Assembly (NCBI GenBank): GCA_035304345.1
Contig: DATGQE010000104.1
Coordinates: 58,923-122,922 of the forward strand
Source: IDS-8 sp035304345
GTDB lineage: Bacteria > Pseudomonadota > Gammaproteobacteria > Steroidobacterales > Woeseiaceae
Reading direction: 5' to 3'
Length of the DNA: 64,000 bases
Shown: one piece after another, positions 40,291-48,871 of the stretch
How positions within the stretch are numbered: the stretch's first letter is position 1
Layout: each line of letters begins with the position of its first letter
Program-made: the position numbers and the translations under genes
Notes under the pieces: model-generated
What the model saw: the letters and a program-made list of their open reading frames with translations, nothing else
Databases searched by the model: none
What the model was told of the DNA's origin: nothing

Positions 40291-42152
40291 GGCGCCCCTC
40301 CGGCCGCCGCCGAGCGGTCGTAGAGGGCCGCCAGCGCGAAGCGCGCCTGGACCGTGTACGTCTCGATGCGCTCCTTCTGCTGCTCGAGCTCCGCGATCGC
40401 GATGGTCTCGAGATGAGCGCGGTGGCGGAGCGCGGCACGATCCACGCGGGCGAGCAGTGCATCGATGCGGGGCCCGAGCGCGGCCACCCGGCGTGCAAAG
40501 CCGGCGAGGACCTCGGGCTCGGTGCGCATGGCGTGCTCGACGGAGCGGCGGGCCCGGTGCGTCTCGACGAGCGCCTCGCCGGTGTCACGCAATGCGCGGC
40601 GCAGCGTCCACAGCCGCGCCTTGAACTCTTTCTCGAGCTGCCATTGCAGGACGCCTTTCAGCAGGCGGATCTTGCGACGCGCCTCCTCCGCTTCCGGGAG
40701 ATCGGCGGCGAGCGCCGGCGAGCGCTCGAGCATGGCGATCTCCCCCCACAGGCGGAATTCGTCCGCCGTCGCGAGCGCCAGTGCATCGTGCTCGGCCTCG
40801 ATCCCGTTCAGGCGTGCGTCGAGCTCCAGCTTGCGGTCTACGAGACCCTGCACGTCGGCGCGCGAGAGCGCCTCCTCTACGCGCGGCAGCCGTTCCGCAT
40901 AGCCGAGGCGGCGCGTTTCCAGCATGTGGCCGAAGACGTCGATGCTCTCCCGCCAGTCCTCCAGGTTGCGCGCCAGGAACCTGAGGTCGCGATAGTTCTT
41001 GAGCGCCTCCTGGAACTCGTGCGTGGCGAGAAGATGGTAGAGGTAGCGCGCCTCCACGCCCTCCGGCAACGCTTCGAGCTTCCAGTACCAGCCGGCGGCG
41101 TGCCCCGGGTCGCCCGCCAGGAACTTGTCGAGCAGCGCACCGCCCGCGATCTGCTCGATGGTCGCGTCGATGCGGCCCGCCTCGGCATGGAACGCCTCGA
41201 TCGCGCGATGGTAATGGTCGACGGCCTGGCTCGTGGCATCGAGCTGCGCCATCGCATACGGCACCGCGAGCAGGGACTCCTGGACCGCCGGGTCGAGCAG
41301 GTTGCGCTTCGCGAGCTCCAGCCACGGCACCAGGGCGCGGTCGTAGGCACCGAGCTCCGCATCGGCCCAGCCGAGGCCGAGCAATGCCTTGTTCGAGAAC
41401 GGGCCGGAAAGGCGGATCCGCTGCAGCGGATCCCGCGCGGCGCCCGCCTCGCCCTCGCGCAGCAGCGCGTAGCCCAGCGCGAGGTTGGCCTTGTCGCGGA
41501 TGGCGAGCCGCTCCTCGTCGCGTCCCTCGAGGCGGCCGAGAGCGTCGAGGATGGCGGCCGCTTCCGTCACGCGGCCGGCGCGTGCCAGGGCGACGCCGAG
41601 GTTGTACCGGGCGTAGGTCATCCACTCGGGCGAGCCCTGCCACTCCCCGAGCAGCCGCGCCGCCTCGTCGAAGCGGCCGGTTTCCATCAGGAGCTGCGCC
41701 TCGAGCAGCCGTCGCTCCGGTTCGAGAGACGCGGGAAGCGCCTCCCCGATCAGCGCGAGCGCCTGCTGCGCCTCTTCCGGGTAGCCTCGCTGGTAACGGA
41801 TCTTCGCGAGGAAGAACCAGGTCCTCGCGCGGACCTCGGGCGACGCGTTGCCGGCCAGGAGGCGCTCGAAGATTTGCGCCGCCTCGAGGTGCTGCCCGTA
41901 GGAGAGATAGAGCGCGCCGAGCAGCAGCTCGGCCTCGGCGTCATGGTGCGGCAGCCGGTCGCGCTCGCGTGCCGCGAGCAGGCGCACGATGGCCGAAAAG
42001 TAATCCTGCTGGTAGAAGTGGAAGAGCACCTCGCCGTAGGGCGCATCCTCGATCGTGACCGGTCCCTCGGCCGCGCCGGCGTCGGCGGCGTGCACGGCGA
42101 ACGGCAGGAGGGCGAGCATGCACCACGCGGCCCGGATGCGGCGAGCGCTCAA
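40287..42152 (-). CDS. Periplasmic TPR and coiled-coil protein
   Basis: A 621-residue exported protein (signal peptide ending FAVHAADA). Residues about 40-330 are TPR-like repeats (AELLLGALYLSYGQHLEAAQ, RTWFFLAKIRYQRGYPEEAQ, MTYARYNLGVALARAGRVTE). Residues about 400-600 are long charged helices with coiled-coil character (DRKLELDARLNGIEAEHDAL ... IAIAELEQQKERIETYTVQARFALA). A helix-rich rod next to the GltD-like protein suggests a structural link in the envelope. No close named family is recognised. Confidence 0.72.
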   Translation of the reverse strand: MSARRIRAAWCMLALLPFAVHAADAGAAEGPVTIEDAPYGEVLFHFYQQDYFSAIVRLLAARERDRLPHHDAEAELLLGALYLSYGQHLEAAQIFERLLAGNASPEVRARTWFFLAKIRYQRGYPEEAQQALALIGEALPASLEPERRLLEAQLLMETGRFDEAARLLGEWQGSPEWMTYARYNLGVALARAGRVTEAAAILDALGRLEGRDEERLAIRDKANLALGYALLREGEAGAARDPLQRIRLSGPFSNKALLGLGWADAELGAYDRALVPWLELAKRNLLDPAVQESLLAVPYAMAQLDATSQAVDHYHRAIEAFHAEAGRIDATIEQIAGGALLDKFLAGDPGHAAGWYWKLEALPEGVEARYLYHLLATHEFQEALKNYRDLRFLARNLEDWRESIDVFGHMLETRRLGYAERLPRVEEALSRADVQGLVDRKLELDARLNGIEAEHDALALATADEFRLWGEIAMLERSPALAADLPEAEEARRKIRLLKGVLQWQLEKEFKARLWTLRRALRDTGEALVETHRARRSVEHAMRTEPEVLAGFARRVAALGPRIDALLARVDRAALRHRAHLETIAIAELEQQKERIETYTVQARFALAALYDRSAAAGGAP

Positions 42153-42155
42153 TGC

Positions 42156-42689
42156 CTACTCCCATTCCCGGATGACGAACTCGGGTTGCTGCTTCGCTGC
42201 CCTGTCGGTGATCTGGAGCTCGACGTATCTCGCGCCGAGGCTCTTCGTGAATTTCATGGTGGCACCGCGGCGGTAATCGCGGGCGTGCGGGCCTTTGCCG
42301 TCGAACACGGCGGTGAGCTCGTGCTCGCCGACCTCGAGGTTCGCCATGTGCAGGCGGTGCACGCCGCCGCGATGCAGGGCGTCGACCTCGCGCTCCGTGT
42401 ACAGGTAGTTCGTGACTTCTTTGCCGTCGATCTTCAGGCTCACGGAATCGAGGGCGAAGAACTCACCGACGTCCACCGAGAGAAAGAATGCCACCTGCGA
42501 GTTCGCCGGAAACAGGAGCTCCTCCTCGAGCAGGAAGAGATCGCGGTTCAGGTCCAGCACCTCGTCCTTCAGCGCCTGGACTTCCCGATCCAGTCCCTGG
42601 AACTCCTCGACTGCCGGCTCGTCCTGTGCGTGCACGGGGGAGACGGCGAGCGCGAGGAGCAACGCGAGCCCTGCGATGCGCTTCTCCAT
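42156..42689 (-). CDS. Exported coiled-coil protein of unknown function
   Basis: A 177-residue protein. A signal peptide (MEKRIAGLALLLALAVSPVHAQ) is followed by a short coiled coil (LDREVQALKDEVLDLNRDLFLLEEELLF) and a beta-rich domain (VAFFLSVDVGEFFALDSVSLKIDGK, HMANLEVGEHELTAVFDGKG) reminiscent of an immunoglobulin-like fold. No known function. The chosen ATG at 42687-42689 gives a normal signal peptide and has AGGA upstream. A GTG at 42722 overlapping the tlpA stop would add 11 residues. Confidence 0.7.
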   Translation of the reverse strand: MEKRIAGLALLLALAVSPVHAQDEPAVEEFQGLDREVQALKDEVLDLNRDLFLLEEELLFPANSQVAFFLSVDVGEFFALDSVSLKIDGKEVTNYLYTEREVDALHRGGVHRLHMANLEVGEHELTAVFDGKGPHARDYRRGATMKFTKSLGARYVELQITDRAAKQQPEFVIREWE

Positions 42690-42718
42690 TTCCCGCTTCC
42701 TCACGCCTGCGTCACCGA

Positions 42719-43219
42719 TCACTCGCGCAACAGCGCGCGAATCTCGGTCAGGTATTTCTCTTCGTATCCCGGCTTGTATCCCTGGTGCACGTGCCGCACG
42801 GTGCCGCTCCTGTCCACGAGGATCGTCACCGGCATCGCGTCGACCTGGTACTCGCGGCTCACGGTCTTACCCGCATCGAAGAGCACCGGGAAGCTGACCC
42901 CGAGCTCCCGGATCATGTTCATCGCCTTGCCGGAATCGTCGTCAATGTTGACGCCGAGAAGCTGGAAGCCGACCCGCTGGTAGCGGCTGTACAGCTCGTC
43001 GAGCAGGGGCATCTCCTGGCGGCAGGGCCCGCACCAGGTCGCCCAGAAGTTGATCATGACGACGTCGCCGCGGTACTCGGAAAGGCGCAGGTTCTCGCCG
43101 GTCGCGCTCTTCAGCGCGAAATCCGGCGCGGGCTTCCCGACCAGGGCGACGGACGCGGACACGGCCGTCGCCGCGAGCGCGAGCACGAACCCAAGGAGGA
43201 CGAGCTTCGATCCCTTCAT
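42719..43219 (-). CDS. TlpA-like membrane-anchored thioredoxin
   Basis: A 166-residue protein. An N-terminal signal anchor (LVLLGFVLALAATAVSA) holds a periplasmic thioredoxin domain with active site FWATWCGPCRQEMPLLDEL and cis-proline loop YQVDAMPVTILVDRSG. TlpA/ResA proteins reduce periplasmic disulfides. Its position at the head of the TPR genes, separated from ApbE by one small open frame, suggests maintenance of cysteines or maturation of a redox cofactor in the complex. Confidence 0.87.
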   Translation of the reverse strand: MKGSKLVLLGFVLALAATAVSASVALVGKPAPDFALKSATGENLRLSEYRGDVVMINFWATWCGPCRQEMPLLDELYSRYQRVGFQLLGVNIDDDSGKAMNMIRELGVSFPVLFDAGKTVSREYQVDAMPVTILVDRSGTVRHVHQGYKPGYEEKYLTEIRALLRE

Positions 43220-43449
43220 TGCTGTTCCCCATCGGCAGCCGACCGCCGGCCCGGCGCCGCGCGCTCGCGCGGCTCACGGCCGGCAAAGAACGACCGGCGG
43301 CGTGCCCAAAGCCCCCACGCCGCCGGCACGTACGGCCGCGCACGCCCGTGGCGCCCTTGCGGGCGCTGCGCGTGCGACGAGCCATTCGACGAGCGATGGT
43401 GACAGCAGCGCACGCCGGGAGCCGTGACCACGATCACAAATGACTCCAT
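43216..43449 (-). CDS. Doubtful small ORF between apbE and tlpA
   Basis: A 77-codon frame starting at ATG 43447-43449 (MESFVIVVTAPGVRCCHHRS) and ending in a four-base ATGA overlap with tlpA. The overlap favours translation, but the composition is extremely arginine-rich, there is no domain and no good ribosome site. The neighbouring small gene often found with TlpA and ApbE (DUF4266) is not recognisable here. It may be leader sequence. Nothing else is seen in 43450-43517. Confidence 0.3.
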   Translation of the reverse strand: MESFVIVVTAPGVRCCHHRSSNGSSHAQRPQGRHGRARPYVPAAWGLWARRRSFFAGREPRERAAPGRRSAADGEQQ

Positions 43450-43517
43450 GCCGGAGCCCGGAATGCGTCGCACATCAGCGACATAGGCGGCCTGGAGCAC
43501 CGTTCCCGCCGGAGCGT

Positions 43518-44591
43518 CTACGGTGGTGTCAGGCCGTCCGAGTAGAAGATGCGCCCTTCGGCATCGATCACGATCGCCTCGTAGTCCGGCAGCGTCGCGA
43601 TCAGCCGCAAGCCTTCGTCCACGCCCATCACGAACACCGAGGTCGACAGCGCATCCGTGATCACGGCGTCGGGCCCGACGACGGTGACGCTGTGCACGCC
43701 CGCGGCCGGCTCCCCGGTGGCCGGTGAAATGATGTGGTGGTAGCGCTTGCCGTCCTCGACGAAATAGCGTTCGTAGTCCCCGGATGTCGAGATGGCCTCG
43801 CCTTCCAGCGGCAGCCTGAGCACCACGTCGTCGTCCTCGCGCGGATGGCGGATGCCCACGATCCACGGCTGGCCGCGCCGATCGCCGACGAGCCGCGTGT
43901 CGCCGCCCGCCGTGACGATCGCGTGGCGGATGCCGCGCTCGACGAGGATCTCCGCGCCGCGCTCCACGGCATACCCTTTCGCGATCCCGCCGAGATTGAT
44001 GCGCACACCCGGCTTCAGGAATCGTACGGAGTGGTCCGCCTCGTTCGGCTGCACGAGGCGGTAGTCGATGAGCTCTGCCTCGCGCGCCGTCGTCTCCGCG
44101 TCGGGACGCTGGTGCGCGCGAAAGTCGTAGTGCCGGCCCACGCTGTCATAGGTGATATCGAAGGCACCGCGCGTCAGCACCGAGATGTCGAGCGAGCGCA
44201 CGATGAGATCGTAGAGCTCCTCACCGGCGACCACGGGATGCTCGGCGGCTTCGCGATTGATGAGGGAGATGCGGCTGTCTTCCTTGTAGGTGCTCATCAG
44301 CCGGTCGATGCGCTCGAGCTCCGCGAACACGGCCTCGATCGCCTCCCGTCCCGCCTCCCGGTCCTCCTGCCAGAGCTGCACGCTGATCTCCGTGCCCATC
44401 ATCGGCCGCGCGTCCCGCAGCCACTCCGCGGATGCCGGGAGCGACAGGCCGGCGAGAAGCACGGTGAGCAGGAGCCCCCGGAGCGCCGCCCCCGGCGGCT
44501 CTTCCCCCCTTGAATTCCCTAGTCTCGATACCGCCCCGGAGGTATCCTTGCGGCTACGATGCAGCACCGCGGAGGTGGGTTGTGGTGGCAT
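43518..44591 (-). CDS. apbE: ApbE, FAD:protein FMN transferase
   Basis: Up to 357 residues. The ApbE domain is intact: MMGTEISVQLW, FDITYDSVGRHYDF, the FAD/Mg site VRINLGGIAKGYAVERGAE and GGDTRLVGDR, and HHIISPATGEPA. It attaches FMN to threonine or serine in exported proteins. A signal-like stretch (LRGLLLTVLLAGLSLPASAE) begins about 38 residues in, so the true start is probably later than the ATG at 44591, which also overlaps the lemA start; no clear ribosome site decides it. No obvious flavinylation target motif was found in neighbouring proteins. Confidence 0.88.
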   Translation of the reverse strand: MPPQPTSAVLHRSRKDTSGAVSRLGNSRGEEPPGAALRGLLLTVLLAGLSLPASAEWLRDARPMMGTEISVQLWQEDREAGREAIEAVFAELERIDRLMSTYKEDSRISLINREAAEHPVVAGEELYDLIVRSLDISVLTRGAFDITYDSVGRHYDFRAHQRPDAETTAREAELIDYRLVQPNEADHSVRFLKPGVRINLGGIAKGYAVERGAEILVERGIRHAIVTAGGDTRLVGDRRGQPWIVGIRHPREDDDVVLRLPLEGEAISTSGDYERYFVEDGKRYHHIISPATGEPAAGVHSVTVVGPDAVITDALSTSVFVMGVDEGLRLIATLPDYEAIVIDAEGRIFYSDGLTPP

Positions 44592-45172
44592 TTCTTGTAT
44601 TCCTCGCGATCGTCGTCGCGCTCATCGTGTATGCCGTCGGAATCTATAATAATCTGATCAACCTGCGAAATCGCGTGAAAAACGCGTTCGCCCAGATCGA
44701 CGTCCAGCTCACCCGTCGTTACGACCTGATCCCGAACCTCGTGGAAGCGGTGAAGGGCTACATGAAGCACGAGCGCGAGACGCTCGATGCCGTCATCCGG
44801 GCCCGGAACTCGGCTGTCGCCAACCTCGACGCTGCCAAGGCCGATCCCGCGAACGCCGAGGCCATCAAGCGGCTCGGGGAGTCCGAAGGCGCTCTCGGCG
44901 CGGCCCTCGGCCGGTTGTTCGCGCTGTCGGAAGCCTACCCCGATCTCAAGGCCAACCAGAACATGATGCAGTTCCAGGAGGAGCTCGCGAGCACCGAGAA
45001 CAAGGTCGCGTTCGCACGCCAGGCCTTCAACGACGCCGTCATGAACTACAACAACGCGGCGCAGAATTTTCCCAACAACATCATCGCGGGCATGTTCCGG
45101 TTCGAGGATGCGAGCTTCCTCGACATCGAATCGCCGGAGAAGCGCGCGGTACCGGAGGTGGCGTTTACCTGA
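44582..45172 (+). CDS. lemA: LemA family protein
   Basis: A 196-residue protein. An N-terminal membrane helix (VVAFLVFLAIVVALIVYAVG) is followed by the LemA helical domain: IYNNLINLRNRVKNAFAQIDVQLTRRYDLIPNLVEAVKGYMKHE is the family hallmark, and NNIIAGMFRFEDASFLDIES the conserved end. Function is poorly known; it is usually encoded next to an M48 protease or TPM-domain protein, as here. The GTG at 44582 has GGAGGT 6 bases upstream, which decides the start over longer frames. Confidence 0.9.
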   Translation: MVAFLVFLAIVVALIVYAVGIYNNLINLRNRVKNAFAQIDVQLTRRYDLIPNLVEAVKGYMKHERETLDAVIRARNSAVANLDAAKADPANAEAIKRLGESEGALGAALGRLFALSEAYPDLKANQNMMQFQEELASTENKVAFARQAFNDAVMNYNNAAQNFPNNIIAGMFRFEDASFLDIESPEKRAVPEVAFT

Positions 45173-45282
45173 CGCCGGGCGCCGTCCCGTTGCGGATGCC
45201 CCGGGCGCTTCCCGGCCCCTCCGGCGGCCTCGGGTAGGGTTTCGTTCCGCCCCGGCTTCCGCGGACATCGGCGGGGGGAGTC

Positions 45283-47187
45283 GTGGATTTTTTCCAGGCA
45301 CAGGATCGTGCACGACGCGCCACGCGCTGGCTCGTCGTGGCTTACCTGCTCGCGACCGCGCTCATCGTCGCGGCCGTCACGGTCGTCGTCGCGTTCGCGC
45401 TGCACACGGGCGGCTATCCCGGCCCTCCCGAGCCCGCGCTCCTCGGCGGCACGGCGCTCGCCGCAACGCTGCTCATCGTGGGCGCGACCGCTTACAAGAC
45501 GGCCGCGCTCGCCTCCGGCGGCGGCCGCGTCGCGCGCGACATGGGCGGCACCCTCGTATCGCCGGACACCACGGATCCCCTCAGGCGGCGGCTGCGCAAC
45601 GTGGTGGAGGAGATGTCGATCGCTTCCGGCGTACCGGTGCCGGAAATCTACGTGCTCGAGGAAGAGCAGGGCATCAACGCGTTCGCCGCCGGCTACACGC
45701 CCGGCGACGCCGCGATCGCGGTCACGCGCGGCGCCCTCGAAACGCTGAGCCGCGACGAGCTCCAGGGCGTGATCGCACACGAGTTCAGCCACATCCTGAA
45801 CGGCGACATGCGGCTCTCCATCCGCATGATGGGCGTGTTGTTCGGGATCATGGTGATCGGCCTGATCGGCCGCATGGTGGTGCGCGGATCCCTGCACGGC
45901 CGCGCGGTGTCGGGTCGCCGGCGCCAGGCACCCGCGGTGCTCGCGCTCGGTGCCGGGCTCGTGATCCTCGGCTGGATCGGGGTGCTCATCGCGCGCCTCG
46001 TCAAGGCGGCGGTGTCACGCCGGCGTGAGTCCCTCGCGGACGCCTCGGCCGTGCAGTTCACGCGGCAGACGGCGGGGCTCGCCGGTGCGCTCAAGAAGAT
46101 CGGCGGTTACGAGGCGGGGTCGTACCTGCGCGCGGCCGATCCGGAGGAAGTCAGCCACATGCTGTTCTCTCCCGGCGCGCGGCTCGCGTCCCTGTTCGCG
46201 ACACATCCCCCGCTCACCGAGCGGATACGCGCGCTGGACCCGTCCTTCCGGGAGGAGGATTACGTACGCGTCGGCTTCACGGACCAGCGCGCCGCGGCGG
46301 CCGCGGAGCCCGCCAGCGGCGCGCAGGCTTTCGCCGCGGCGGCGGCAGCGCCGGTTGCGGGAAGGCGGTCGGACTCCATCGCCGCCTCGATGGGCAGGCC
46401 GGACGCTTCCCAGGTCGCACTCGCGCAGTCGCTGCGCGCGTCGCTGCCGCCCACGCTGTACGAAGCCGCCCATTCCACGACCGACGCACCGCTGCTCGCC
46501 TGCGCGCTCGCGCTCGACCGGAGCGGGCGTCACGTGCCGCGCCAGCTCGCGTTGCTCGAGCAGCAGCTCGGCGCCCGGCGCCGCGCCCGCGTCGAGGAGC
46601 ACCATGCCGCGCTCGAGGAGATCGGCCTCCCGTACCACCTGCCGCTGCTCGAGATCGCGTTCCCGGCACTCAAGCGGCGACCCCCCGAGCAGGTGGAATG
46701 GCTGCTCGACCTCGTTCGCCGCCTCGTCGAGATCGACGGCGAGCTCGAGCTTTACGAGTACTGCCTGTACCGCGTGCTCGCGGCAAGCCTGCGCCAGGCT
46801 TTCGACCCGGCCGGCCGGCCGCGGCCCGTATCGCGCGCGGCGGTCCGCCGTGCCGCGGTGGAGCTCGTGCGCATCGTGGCGGTGCACGGCAACCCCGAAC
46901 CGCACGCCCGGTCCGCCGCGTTCGCGGCCGGTCTCGCGGCGCTGGGCGGGAAGGCGCCGGCGGCCGCGCTCGACGAAGCCCCGGCGACTCCGGCCGATCT
47001 CGACCGCTGCCTCGACGTGCTCGCGGGCCTGGGCCCGCGCGGACGGCGCACGCTCGTCGAAGCGGTCGCCGCGACCGTCTCCCACGACGGTGCGCTCACG
47101 CTGGCGGAGTCCGAGCTGCTGCGCGCGATCTGCGCGACGCTCGATTGCCCGCTGCCTCCGCTCGCCGTGGATTCCCTGCGCGGCTGA
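45283..47187 (+). CDS. HtpX-like M48 membrane metalloprotease with C-terminal extension
   Basis: A 634-residue protein. Two N-terminal membrane helices (about residues 15-40 and 53-70), then the M48 core with zinc motif GVIAHEFSHILNGD (HExxH), two further helices (MGVLFGIMVIGLIGRMVV and VLALGAGLVILGWIGVLIA), and the third-ligand segment RRRESLADASAVQF. FATHPPLTERIRALDP is the family's C-terminal signature. The remaining 330 residues are an alpha-helical extension not found in HtpX. It forms a pair with lemA 110 bases upstream; membrane protein quality control is likely. GTG start. Confidence 0.87.
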   Translation: MDFFQAQDRARRATRWLVVAYLLATALIVAAVTVVVAFALHTGGYPGPPEPALLGGTALAATLLIVGATAYKTAALASGGGRVARDMGGTLVSPDTTDPLRRRLRNVVEEMSIASGVPVPEIYVLEEEQGINAFAAGYTPGDAAIAVTRGALETLSRDELQGVIAHEFSHILNGDMRLSIRMMGVLFGIMVIGLIGRMVVRGSLHGRAVSGRRRQAPAVLALGAGLVILGWIGVLIARLVKAAVSRRRESLADASAVQFTRQTAGLAGALKKIGGYEAGSYLRAADPEEVSHMLFSPGARLASLFATHPPLTERIRALDPSFREEDYVRVGFTDQRAAAAAEPASGAQAFAAAAAAPVAGRRSDSIAASMGRPDASQVALAQSLRASLPPTLYEAAHSTTDAPLLACALALDRSGRHVPRQLALLEQQLGARRRARVEEHHAALEEIGLPYHLPLLEIAFPALKRRPPEQVEWLLDLVRRLVEIDGELELYEYCLYRVLAASLRQAFDPAGRPRPVSRAAVRRAAVELVRIVAVHGNPEPHARSAAFAAGLAALGGKAPAAALDEAPATPADLDRCLDVLAGLGPRGRRTLVEAVAATVSHDGALTLAESELLRAICATLDCPLPPLAVDSLRG

Positions 47188-47282
47188 GCCGTCGCCGGAC
47201 GGCGACAGCCGTGCGGCCGGCCTGCGAGGTACGCGGGATTGGCGTATCATCGGCGACAACTCGACGACAGCGGGCACATCCC

Positions 47283-48080
47283 ATGCGCATACGCCAATTG
47301 ATGCTTCTCCTGGGCGCCCTGCTCGCCGCTGCGCCCTCGCTTGCCGCCACCGAGGAAGAAGAACGCGTGGCCAACGCCACCGACGTTCTCGCCCAGCTTC
47401 AGCAGATCCCGGAACAGGCGGTGCCGCCGGCGCTCCTCGCTCGCGCCTACGGCATCGCGGTGATACCGAACGTGGTGAAGATCGGTTTCGGCCTCGGCGC
47501 CCGGCGCGGCAAGGGCGTGCTCGTCGTGCGCCAGGAAGGCGGCACGTGGAGCAACCCGGTGTTCGTCACGCTGACCGGCGGCAGCTTCGGCTGGCAGATC
47601 GGTGCCCAATCCACGGACATCATCCTGGTCTTCAAGACCCGCAAGGGTGTCGACGACATCGCGCGCGGCAAGCTGACGCTCGGCGCGGATGCCGCCATCG
47701 CGGCCGGCCCGGTTGGCCGTTCCGCCGGGGTCGCAACCGACATCGAGTTCGAGGCGGAGGTATTCTCCTACTCGAGAAGCCGCGGCCTGTTCGCGGGCGT
47801 CGCCCTCGAAGGCGCGGGCATCGCCATCGACCACAAGGCCAACGCGGCGTTCTACGGCACGCAGGGAATCACGGCCGCGCAGATCTTCGCCGGCTCGGGC
47901 AACATGGCGCCGGCGGTCGCGAACGATTTCGTGCAGGTCCTGAGCGCGCAGACACGCGAGCTGCCCACCCTGCCCGCGATGTCGAGGGACGTGCCGGTCA
48001 ACGCGGCAGCCGATTCATCGGAGCGCTCGACGGTCCGCACCTACGGGATCGAGGATCCCGACGGGCAGCAGGACAACTGA
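47283..48080 (+). CDS. Exported SYLF (YSC84) lipid-binding domain protein
   Basis: A 265-residue protein. Signal peptide MRIRQLMLLLGALLAAAPSLAA, then the SYLF domain: AYGIAVIPNVVKIGFGLGARRGKGVLVVRQ, GGSFGWQIGAQSTDIILVFKT and SRGLFAGVALEGAGIAID, all hallmark segments. SYLF domains bind phosphoinositide-like lipids in eukaryotes; bacterial periplasmic versions are of unknown role. A hairpin with stem GTCGCC/GGCGAC (47191-47206) lies just upstream after the protease gene. The end nearly abuts the convergent lipoprotein gene. Confidence 0.87.
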   Translation: MRIRQLMLLLGALLAAAPSLAATEEEERVANATDVLAQLQQIPEQAVPPALLARAYGIAVIPNVVKIGFGLGARRGKGVLVVRQEGGTWSNPVFVTLTGGSFGWQIGAQSTDIILVFKTRKGVDDIARGKLTLGADAAIAAGPVGRSAGVATDIEFEAEVFSYSRSRGLFAGVALEGAGIAIDHKANAAFYGTQGITAAQIFAGSGNMAPAVANDFVQVLSAQTRELPTLPAMSRDVPVNAAADSSERSTVRTYGIEDPDGQQDN

Positions 48081-48081
48081 A

Positions 48082-48720
48082 TCAGGACGATTCCGGCGGC
48101 TGTTCCTGCCGCCGCTCTTCGAGCTCCTGGCGGATCTGCCCGAGATCGGTCGCGGCCGGGGCCACCGCGGGCTGCTCCTCGGCGTAGGAGTCGCCGGGCA
48201 TCGTTGCGGGCGGCTCCACGACGCCGGCCGGCAGCGGGACTTCTTCGACCGTGACGAGCGGTGCCGCCACCGCGTCCGGGTCATCCGGGAAATCGGGCGG
48301 CACGGTCTCGTCGACCGGCGGTGCGACCCCGGTTTCCGGCGCCGGCCCGAGGCCGAGCAGCTCCGCTTCCCGCCGTTGCCGCTCGAGCTCCTCCGCGCGC
48401 CGGCGCGCCTCGTCGGCGGCCTCCAGCGCCCGGCGCCTAGCCTCCCGCTTGCGCTGCGACTCCGCCTCGAGCGCCGCCCGCCGTGCCTGCTCCTCCCGCG
48501 CGGCGATGCGCTCGACGGCCTCGCGCGCGTTCACGCACTCGGGGTCGTAGTTGATGCTGTTGCGGCTGGCGACGCAGCGCACCATGGTCGCGTCCAGCAG
48601 GATCGGGTCCTCCATGAACGCCTCGACCGAGGGAGGCGGCGGCTCTTTCGAGCAGCCGGCGGCACACGCGAGCGCCAGCGTCGCCAGGATGGCCCGCAGA
48701 ATCTTCACGTGATCGCCCAT
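48082..48720 (-). CDS. EexN-like lipoprotein with coiled-coil extension
   Basis: A 212-residue lipoprotein (ATLALACAAGCSKE). Residues 30-70 (SVEAFMEDPILLDATMVRCV, DPECVNAREAVERI) match the EexN entry-exclusion lipoprotein pattern, including its two cysteines. It continues with a charged coiled coil (REEQARRAALEAESQRKREA and onward) and a Pro/Glu/Val-rich tail, which EexN proteins lack. No conjugation genes are nearby, so this is probably a chromosomal relative with another envelope role. Confidence 0.6.
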   Translation of the reverse strand: MGDHVKILRAILATLALACAAGCSKEPPPPSVEAFMEDPILLDATMVRCVASRNSINYDPECVNAREAVERIAAREEQARRAALEAESQRKREARRRALEAADEARRRAEELERQRREAELLGLGPAPETGVAPPVDETVPPDFPDDPDAVAAPLVTVEEVPLPAGVVEPPATMPGDSYAEEQPAVAPAATDLGQIRQELEERRQEQPPESS

Positions 48721-48871
48721 CTGTTGCGGCCGTCGGCCTCAGCTTGGATGGCGAGATGGTAGCATCGCCGTGCTGGCGCTATGCGCACCGGTTCGCATTT
48801 TCGTGTTTCACCGTCCAACCGGACGACGGCGGCTGCTATAGTGGCGCCCGCTTTCGGGGGGACCGGCGACG

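Noticed and set aside
40465..42983. Long plus-strand frames across the TPR genes
   Set aside because: Antisense to genes with signal peptides, TPR repeats and four-base overlaps; no independent support.
46698..47282. N-terminal extension of the SYLF protein into the protease gene
   Set aside because: The signal peptide begins at ATG 47283; the upstream frame is antisense-like shadow within the M48 gene.
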